A stretch of 64,000 bases of DNA from Phycomyces nitens (Eukaryota > Mucoromycota > Mucoromycetes > Mucorales > Phycomycetaceae), in contig JAHRBC010000006.1 in assembly GCA_022702545.1 (NCBI GenBank), positions 310,001-374,000 on the forward strand, read 5' to 3'. The translations under genes were made by a program, and so were the position numbers. Below, one piece after another: positions 57,252 through 64,000 of the stretch (position 1 is the first letter of the stretch; every line of letters begins with the position of its first letter). The notes beneath the pieces were generated by a model. That model was not told where the DNA came from. It saw nothing but the letters and a program-made list of their open reading frames with translations, and searched no databases.

Positions 57252-59919
57252 ATGTTTGTTTACAAAAGAGGCAAGTCAAAGAAGTCTACTAGACAATAAA
57301 TAGCTTTAAAACCGTCAAGGACGAATGAGAATCTCGAAATGTAAAATGTATATTGATTCAATCGCAATTCTAGATGGACGCCGCGAGAATGTCGCCTTTG
57401 ACAAGGTGAGGATTTTGTTGTGATTGAAGAATGGATTACTAATCCAACCAATAATAAAAAAAAGATCACTGCCAGAATCAACAAGCTTTGCTATGGCTTG
57501 GACATGAACTACATTGATCCCACTTCGATTGCCCAAAAGGTACGCCAGAAATGATTCCTTTGGAATTACACTTAACATTTCCGTAAACAGTACATGTATA
57601 AATTCAGGAACTGATATATACATATACATATACATATATATATATTGTGTGTTTGGTTTGTTGGCTGGTTGATTCAATTAGGTCATCTCGGGTGTGTATC
57701 AGGGCGTAACAACCGTCGAATTGGACAACCTGGCCGCAGAAACAGCTGCCTACATGACCACTGCCCATCCTGACTATGCTATTCTTGCTGCTCGTATCGC
57801 CATCTCCAACCTCCACAAGGAGACCAAAAAGGTGTTCTCGCAGGTCGTCGAGGATCTTCACAGCTATATAAACCCCAAGACCGACAAGCACTCACCAATG
57901 ATCTCGGACTATACCTACAGTGTGATTATGAAGAATGCCGAAAGACTCAACTCTGCAATCATCTATGACCGTGATTTCGGCTACAACTTCTTTGGATTCA
58001 AGACCCTCGAACGTTCTTACCTTCTCAAAATTAATGGCAAGGTTGCAGAGCGCCCTCAGCATCTCATCATGCGTGTTGCTGTTGGTATCCATGGTGAAGA
58101 TATTGACGCTGCCATCGAGACATACAACCTCATGTCCGAGAAATTCTTTACCCATGCCAGTCCCACCCTGTTCAATGCAGGAACTCCTCGTCCTCAAATG
58201 TCATCATGTTTCTTGTTGACAATGAAGGAAGACTCTATTGAAGGTATCTATGCTACCTTGAAGATCTGTGCCCAGATTTCCAAGACTGCTGGTGGTATCG
58301 GTATGAGTATCCACGACATTCGTGCTACTGGATCATACATTGCCGGAACCAATGGTTACTCCAACGGTATTCTACCAATGTTGCGTGTGTTTAACAATAC
58401 TGCACGCTATGTGGATCAGGGAGGAAACAAGCGTCCTGGAGCATTTGCCATGTACCTTGAGCCCTGGCACCCTGACATCTTTACCTTTTTGGATCTGCGC
58501 AAGAACTTTGGCAAGGATGAGATTCGAGCTCGTGATTTGTTTTATGCATTGTGGATCCCTGACATGTTTATGCGTCGTGTTGAAGAGAATGGCGAATGGT
58601 CCTTGTTTTGCCCAAGTGAAGCTCCTGGTCTGGCTGATGTGTGGGGAGACAAATTTGATGCACTTTACCTTCAATACGAACGTGAGGGTCGTGCTCGCCA
58701 GACAATCAAGGCCCAGAAGCTGTGGTATGCCATCCTCGAAGCCCAGACCGAGACCGGCAACCCCTTTATGCTTTACAAGGATGCCTGTAACCGTAAATCC
58801 AACCAACAGAACCTGGGTACAATCAAGTCGAGCAATTTGTGTACCGAAATTGTCCAGTACTCGAGCCCTGACGAAGTTGCCGTGTGCAACTTGGCCAGTC
58901 TTGCCCTTCCCTCCTATGTTGTGAACCGGGAATACTTTGATTTCAAGAAGCTGCATGCCGTTACAAAGGTGGTGACCAAGAACTTGAATAAGATCATCGA
59001 TGTCAACTACTACCCTGTCCCTGAAGCTGAGCTGTCCAACATGCGTCATCGTCCTATTGGTTTGGGTGTACAGGGTCTGGCTGATGCTTTTATGCTGATG
59101 CGTTATCCTTTTGACTCGCCCGAGGCCAAGGAACTCAATATCCAGATCTTTGAGACCATTTACCATGCTGCTCTCGAGGCATCGATGGAAATTGCTACCA
59201 CTCTGGGTCCTTATGAGACATATGCTGGCTCGCCTGTATCAAAGGGTAAACTGCAGTTTGATATGTGGGGAGTTACGCCTACCAGCTTGTGGGATTGGAC
59301 TAGCCTAAAGGCCAAGATTGCCAAGCACGGTGTTCGCAACTCCTTGTTGGTAGCTCCCATGCCTACAGCCTCTACTTCACAGATCCTTGGTTTCAATGAA
59401 TGCTTTGAACCCTACACCTCTAACCTTTACACCCGCCGTGTTCTGGCTGGTGAGTTCCAGGTCGTCAACCCCTGGTTGCTCAAGGACTTGGTCGAGATGG
59501 GACTCTGGAACGACAATGTTAAGAACCAGATCATGTCAGACAGTGGGTCTATCCAGAATATTGCAATCATTCCTGCCCACATCAAGGCTCTCTACAAGAC
59601 CGTGTGGGAGATTGCACAGCGCACTATCATTGACATGGCCGCTGATCGTGGTGCTTACATTGACCAGAGCCAGAGTCTGAACATCTTTATTGGTGAGGCC
59701 AACTTTGGCAAGCTGACAAGTATGCACTTTTATGGCTGGAAAAAAGGATTGAAGACCGGAATGTACTACCTCCGTACTCGCCCTGCTGTCGATGCAATCA
59801 AATTCACAGTTGATCAGCTCTCTCTCAAGGAGTACCGAGACAAGACCAACAAAGAGAATGAGGCTGATATGGTTTGTTCAATTGATAACAAGGATGCCTG
59901 TGTTAGCTGCAGTGGATAA
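57252..59919 (+). CDS. RNR1: Ribonucleoside-diphosphate reductase large subunit
   Basis: Class Ia R1 subunit; reduces NDPs to dNDPs with the R2 radical subunit, in the cytosol. Four exons: 57252-57270, 57374-57405, 57465-57539 and 57682-59919; 787 aa. The N-terminal ATP cone starts [19 protein letters not shown]. Catalytic residues are all present: Cys218 (MSSCFLLTM), NLCTEI with Cys429/Glu431 and Cys444 (VAVCNLASL), the radical-transfer tyrosine region FHFYGW-like [19 protein letters not shown], and the C-terminal swinging-arm CVSC (782-785). The allosteric loop [20 protein letters not shown] is intact. Intron 1 (103 nt) begins GCAAGT after AGAG, a consensus GC-AG donor. Intron 3 (142 nt) carries a TA/CA microsatellite. 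Three MCB boxes upstream fit S-phase expression. Confidence 0.97.
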
Positions 59920-60108
59920 GAAACACCTGGAAACCTGAAAACCTGAAAATAAGCATCCTCATATAAAAGTGTGTGTATAGAATGCCTTCATCTTAACTAT
60001 CTATCTCTTCGACGCATATCAACAAACCAACAAGACTCCCCTTCCTCTTTATTCTATTTACATATCTCTTTTGGCCATCTATCAATCTCAATTAAATTTC
60101 ATTCATTC

Positions 60109-60140
<32 letters not shown>

Positions 60141-60507
60141 GGCTTTCAATAGCACACACACACACACACACACACCATATGAGGGGGTTTAGGACTAGAA
60201 TGTGTGTGATATGAAACCTGGAATCCAAACAGTACTACCACTACTACTAATACTACTACTACTTGCAAGACATCATTCATTGTAGGAAGATTGTCAAGAC
60301 TTTTTTTTGTCTTTTTGAGACCGGTCAAAAATAAGATTTAATATAAACTGGTGATAGATGTGTGGTACATGCTATATATTTATTTATTTATTCATGTCAA
60401 ATAACATCACATTTGAAGAGAGAGAGAAAAATGATCCTCTTTTAATTAATAATTAATATTAATATTAATATATTATATTATATTATATATTATATATTTT
60501 ATAAAAC
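59920..60507. other. Convergent 3' flanks rich in microsatellites
   Basis: 588 bp between RNR1 (+) and the poly-alanine protein gene (-). It holds (TTA)10-11 at 60109-60140, (CA)11 at 60151-60174, an ACT/ACC trinucleotide tract at 60233-60262, and an AT-only stretch at 60440-60505. No gene. Confidence 0.6.
60109..60174. repeat. Adjacent (TTA)n and (CA)n microsatellites
   Basis: Two perfect or near-perfect simple repeats separated by ~12 bp in the RNR1 3' flank. Confidence 0.9.
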
Positions 60508-62296
60508 TTATTTTCGCACCGGTCGCTTTTCTCGTCTGGCTATGGGCTCTACAGTTGTGGTTGTGCTGAGGGGTGGCATGGTCTTGCGTCGTTCTACCTT
60601 GACGGGGTCTTTGGCAGGTGAACCTGGCGGAACGGTTGATTTGGGTCGCATTTGGGAACCACTTCGGGTAAGATTCCGTGGACTTTGGGCGGCGGCTGCC
60701 AGTATCGCCTTGCGTTTCTCTTCTTCGTGTAACAACTGTTGATTTTTCGCATGTTCAGCCCTGGCTCGGACCGTGGCTGTCTGGCGGGGACGATAGCCAG
60801 AAGACGACCGAAGAAGAGGTGGAGGGGAGTTTGCGGCCGCAATGGCAGCAGCAGCAGCGGCAGTGGCAGCAGCAGCAGCAGCGGCAGCGGCAGCAGTTTC
60901 TATCTTGATGTGTGCAGGTATGGCTGCAATCGGCTTAATGGCAGCCGATGGACTAGGTCTGACAACCACAGAATTGCGCTTTGCAGTCGATGGCCTTGTA
61001 GGGCCTAGTTTTGGAGTGCTCTTGGGTGGTGCTGGGGAATCTTGCTTGGCTAATGATGGGGTATGGTTACGAATGTGGGTATGAGTGTGCTGAATGGGTG
61101 GTGCTGGTACTAATCTGGTGGATGTGGGACGAGTGGTATTTGGTGGTGAATTGGGAGGGTTGGTTGTTTTGGTGGTACGTGTTCCGCTGGTTGGTTTTGT
61201 TTGTTTGTTTCTAGTATTTACTGTAAGGGTGCTACCGGCAACTGATAGTTTTGTAATGATAGGTTCTGGCTTCTCTTCTGCCTTTGGGGTTTCTACGGGG
61301 GGAGGGGTAGGCTTCAAGGGCACTACGGTGATTGGCGATTCAGAGAGGGGTGCTGTGGATTATCGTTATTAAGATCTCTGTACAAAACTCTATGTTTCTG
61401 TAAATCAATCATCTTACATGAATTGCGCCTAATGGCCTTTTGGGCAGCTATGAACTGCTGGACAGTGCTCTTTTGCTCTGCAGACTTCTTTTGCTCGGTT
61501 GGTTTCTTGTTGGGCGGAACATACTCTTCCAGATAGGACCGTAGATTTGGAATTGGCTTGCTGTCAAGACTGTAGATAGGTTATGTTATGTTACCTATGC
61601 TGCTCAATTGTGCTCCAAAATAGCCTTACCTTGTGGTTCTGAAGCCTTTGTTCCTTTCACGTGGAGGTTGTTCCCCTAGATGACCGATAATTCCTTTCGT
61701 TGGTCAGTCAACAACACAATCTACCAAAATGGCTCTTACTCACAGGGAATCCAAGCTGCCACTTTAGGAAGGGGGGTATCGATTATGGCCTCGTGTGCTG
61801 TTTCTTTTACTTGGTATTTAGTTGCCATGCCATGTGTGTAAGGGAATATAGGCAATCTTACTGGGAGTTTCTTTGGGTGGCCGTGCGGGTGGCTCAAATT
61901 CCTGATGCCCCCACCATTCAGGGAAAGTGTAGGGCATGTTTGCCTTGCGATCTGGAATGACGTCCTTTTCTTCAGTAGCTACACTATCTTCAGTAATGGT
62001 GTCTTCGGTGTCGTGGTGAAGAGAATCTTCTTTTTCGTCTGTGATATTGTGGCCCATTGACTTTTTTTTTTATTTTTGAATTGAATTGATCAGAAACTGA
62101 AGAGGTTGGGTTTGTAATGTACCTTTTCTTCCTTGTCCATGAGCTCTTGGGACATTGTTGCGATGCGTTGGCGATCATTGGAATAAAGAACTGCAAAACA
62201 GATGAGTTCTCGGAGAAGATGGAATGTGTCAGTTGGAGGATGCTTGTTGAGAAATGTATGGACATATGGTGGTAATGTAGTTAGGAATGACTCCAT
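60508..62296 (-). CDS. Uncharacterised protein with poly-alanine tract
   Basis: I do not recognise the family. Six exons on the minus strand: 62296-62123, 62060-61862, 61761-61744 (18 nt), 61675-61630, 61569-61418 and 61352-60508; 477 aa. The N-terminal ~58 residues are helical (MESFLTTLPPYVHTFLNKHP, HLLRELICFAVLYSNDRQRI). An acidic segment precedes a conserved-looking block FPEWWGHQEFEPPARPPKET, AAWIPWEQPPRERNKGFRTT, LDSKPIPNLRSYLEEYVPPN and VQQFIAAQKAIRRNS. The C-terminal ~275 residues are Pro/Thr/Ser-rich and basic, with ~20 alanines broken by one threonine at ~340-362. The exon 3 choice uses a strong polypyrimidine acceptor and keeps phase. Likely disordered at the C-terminus; no membrane segment. 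Confidence 0.75.
60840..60900 (-). repeat. GCN trinucleotide tract encoding poly-alanine
   Basis: Mixed GCT/GCC codons on the minus strand (AGC/GGC reads on plus) code ~20 alanines interrupted by threonine; mixed codons suggest it is more stable than a pure triplet repeat. Confidence 0.85.
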
Positions 62297-63846
62297 GACT
62301 TGTGGGATAAAGAGGGTTTGTGGAGAGAAAGAGAAAGGAATTGAAAATAATACAAAAATCAAATTATTGTATTAGTATTTCTTGTGCCCTTTTATATATA
62401 TATATATATACAATAATAATATTTTGTAATGCTTCTTGTCCTGCCTACCCCTTTATCTTTATATTTTTAAACTATATAAATGTTATCGAGCTTAAATGTC
62501 TGGTTGTGGGTGTATATATATATGTATTTATATATTTTATATTTTTATATATTTATATTTATTTATTATTCAACTCAGTCCGGAATCCAACCAAACTTTA
62601 GAGAGAAAAAGTGCTTCCGATATACAAACTATTTGGCAATACAAATAGAGTCTATTACAGTGTATCCACTTGGGATTAAGGCAAAGTTTAATTTTTATTC
62701 GTCCAAAAAAATGAAACTAACTTTGTCTCAATCCCAAGTGGAAACACTCCAATAACCAATCTCATAAAGAAGTGTACAGTGCTCGTTTGGATCGGAACCC
62801 ACGCCAGATGGTTTCCGCAGGGTATAGGACGGATGACATTGATCATATCAAGTGGGAGTGCTGATTGATCATAACATAATTATATACACATTTTTTTTTA
62901 CATGTAAAGGCCATCTCGTGATGTCATTCTAGAGTATGCTATATAGTTGATTCCATCCCCCCAAAAAAAAAGATTGCGTTTTGGTGAACTGAATTCACTT
63001 TTCTGTCTCTAAATAAATATCGATTTTTGATTGGCCAAAATTCGCTTTTCAATCACTCAAATTTGTCTCAAATATTGCAGGAAACACGCACAATACATAC
63101 TTGTCCGAGTTTCTAAAGGGGATCCCTCTTTAGAATTATTATTCTTGCTGAATTCCGGTCCAAATCTTGGTGGCGTCAGCACCTCATTTATTCTCGATTC
63201 TTGACGTCTCGTTCTCTTCTCTTTCTCTAAATAATTATTTTACCTGTATTCTTACCAGCTGTATGTATCTATTACTTTCTTAAAAGCCCATTTTCCCTCA
63301 CTTGGAGCTTTTTTGTACTTTATTTTCCTTCTCGCTGACTACCTTCTCTGTCATGCCGTGTCAAACACTATTACTTTTTCCCCAGTATCTAGGTTTTTAT
63401 TATCATTTATACACTTTCAATTATTCTTCTCATTCTCATGGGTGGTCTATATGTCTACAGGTACCAGGCCTTGACACACGCACAAAAATAAGATAATAAA
63501 TAAAATACTTTTTTCACCTGAGAGCAAGATCCCCTCAATCTCTTTTAAGCACACTACTTTAAGGGTTTTCATTGTTATTATCCATCTCTGCTGACGACAT
63601 GTGGCTCTATGTGTTTGTTTGTTTTTTCACACTCGTCAACATTGTAAGAATTGCAATTTTAAAAAAGGGTTTTTTGAATTAATGTGAAACAGCATTCATT
63701 GGGTGATCATTTTGACAACAAGACGCATCGTTTCCAAAAATACTAAAGTCATGGATTGTTGACGGGCTATAAAATGAAGATTACGCAAGTCTAGCATATT
63801 CTACTCTCTTCTTCTTCTTCTTCTTACAATATACTTTCTACTGGTC
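62297..63846. promoter_or_regulatory. Divergent intergenic region
   Basis: 1.55 kb between the poly-alanine gene (-) and the partial gene at the right edge (+). TA tracts at 62392-62410 and 62513-62525; a TATA box-like GCTATAAAATG at 63766-63776 sits ~75 bp upstream of the ATG at 63847, followed by a CTT repeat (63805-63826). No coding sequence recognised (frames at 62320-62755 are AT-driven). Confidence 0.5.
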
Positions 63847-64000
63847 ATGTCTATAAAAACACTAATAAAAGAGGTTTGGTACTCTTGAACAAATATAGCA
63901 GTATTTTATCTGCTTTCAAAAGAGGTCGACACAATCAACGAGTTGATTCCCAATGATCCACTGTTGAGCTATGATACATGTCACCGCATAGTGTAAAGAG
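63847..64000 (+). CDS. Partial gene at right edge, unknown
   Basis: First exon 63847-63873 (MSIKTLIKE), a 51-nt intron 63874-63924 (GTTTGG...AAAGAG), and a second exon from 63925 reading VDTINELIPNDPLLSYDTCH then RI, up to a possible donor at 63991. Support is the TATA box and CTT-rich leader upstream, the ATG and the phase-consistent intron. Too little sequence to name a family; gene continues beyond the window. Confidence 0.5.

Noticed and set aside
58372..59166. Long antisense frame over RNR1
   Set aside because: Shadow frame produced by codon bias of the sense gene.

Overview
This window is nuclear DNA from an early-diverging filamentous fungus, most likely a Mucoromycota/Mucorales species (inference). 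The evidence is small introns of about 44-70 nt with GT...CTAAC-like...AG signals, AT-rich intergenic DNA full of TA and CA microsatellites, a fungal chitin synthase, a fungal SUN/Slp1-type protein, kelch-plus-transmembrane proteins and an SH3-RasGEF. I reconstructed exon structures by hand from splice signals and reading phase. Each multi-exon CDS entry covers start codon to stop codon, with exons listed in its evidence.

Layout. 0.4-16.5 kb: a DASS/SLC13-type anion transporter (-), a secreted/membrane kelch protein (+), a GH31 alpha-glucosidase-like enzyme (-), ribosomal protein S23 (+), a Sis1/DNAJB-type Hsp40 (+) and a large kelch protein with three membrane segments (-). 17.5-29.5 kb: a NUFIP1-like snoRNP assembly factor (-), a TMEM184/OSTA-like membrane protein (+), a SUN-domain protein (+), an unknown protein (-), a SAP30BP/HCNGP protein (+) and a Pos5-like NAD(H) kinase (+). 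31-36.5 kb is a transposon graveyard: a decayed Ty3/gypsy pol fragment, and a 3.4-kb element with about 242-bp terminal inverted repeats, TA flanks and a broken Tc1/mariner transposase. 36.8-44.1 kb: an F-box-like protein (-), an alpha/beta hydrolase of the Eht1/Mgl2/ABHD type (+) and a chitin synthase (+). 44.2-50.3 kb is gene-poor and holds two long inverted-repeat structures, one inside a TIR-bounded element that appears to carry a gene fragment. 50.3-64 kb: an SH3-RasGEF (+), a low-complexity unknown protein (+), ribonucleotide reductase large subunit (+), an unknown poly-alanine protein (-) and the first exons of a gene running off the right edge (+).

The genes do not form an operon-like or secondary-metabolite cluster. 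They are mostly housekeeping genes (translation, folding, dNTP supply, NADP supply, cell wall, RNA processing). The features most worth a second look are at gene-structure level: 7-, 8- and 18-nt microexons needed to keep frame, two GC-AG introns, and three MluI boxes upstream of the ribonucleotide reductase gene. The transposon architecture is the other main interest. I found no tRNA, rRNA, CRISPR or obviously novel defence or biosynthetic system.
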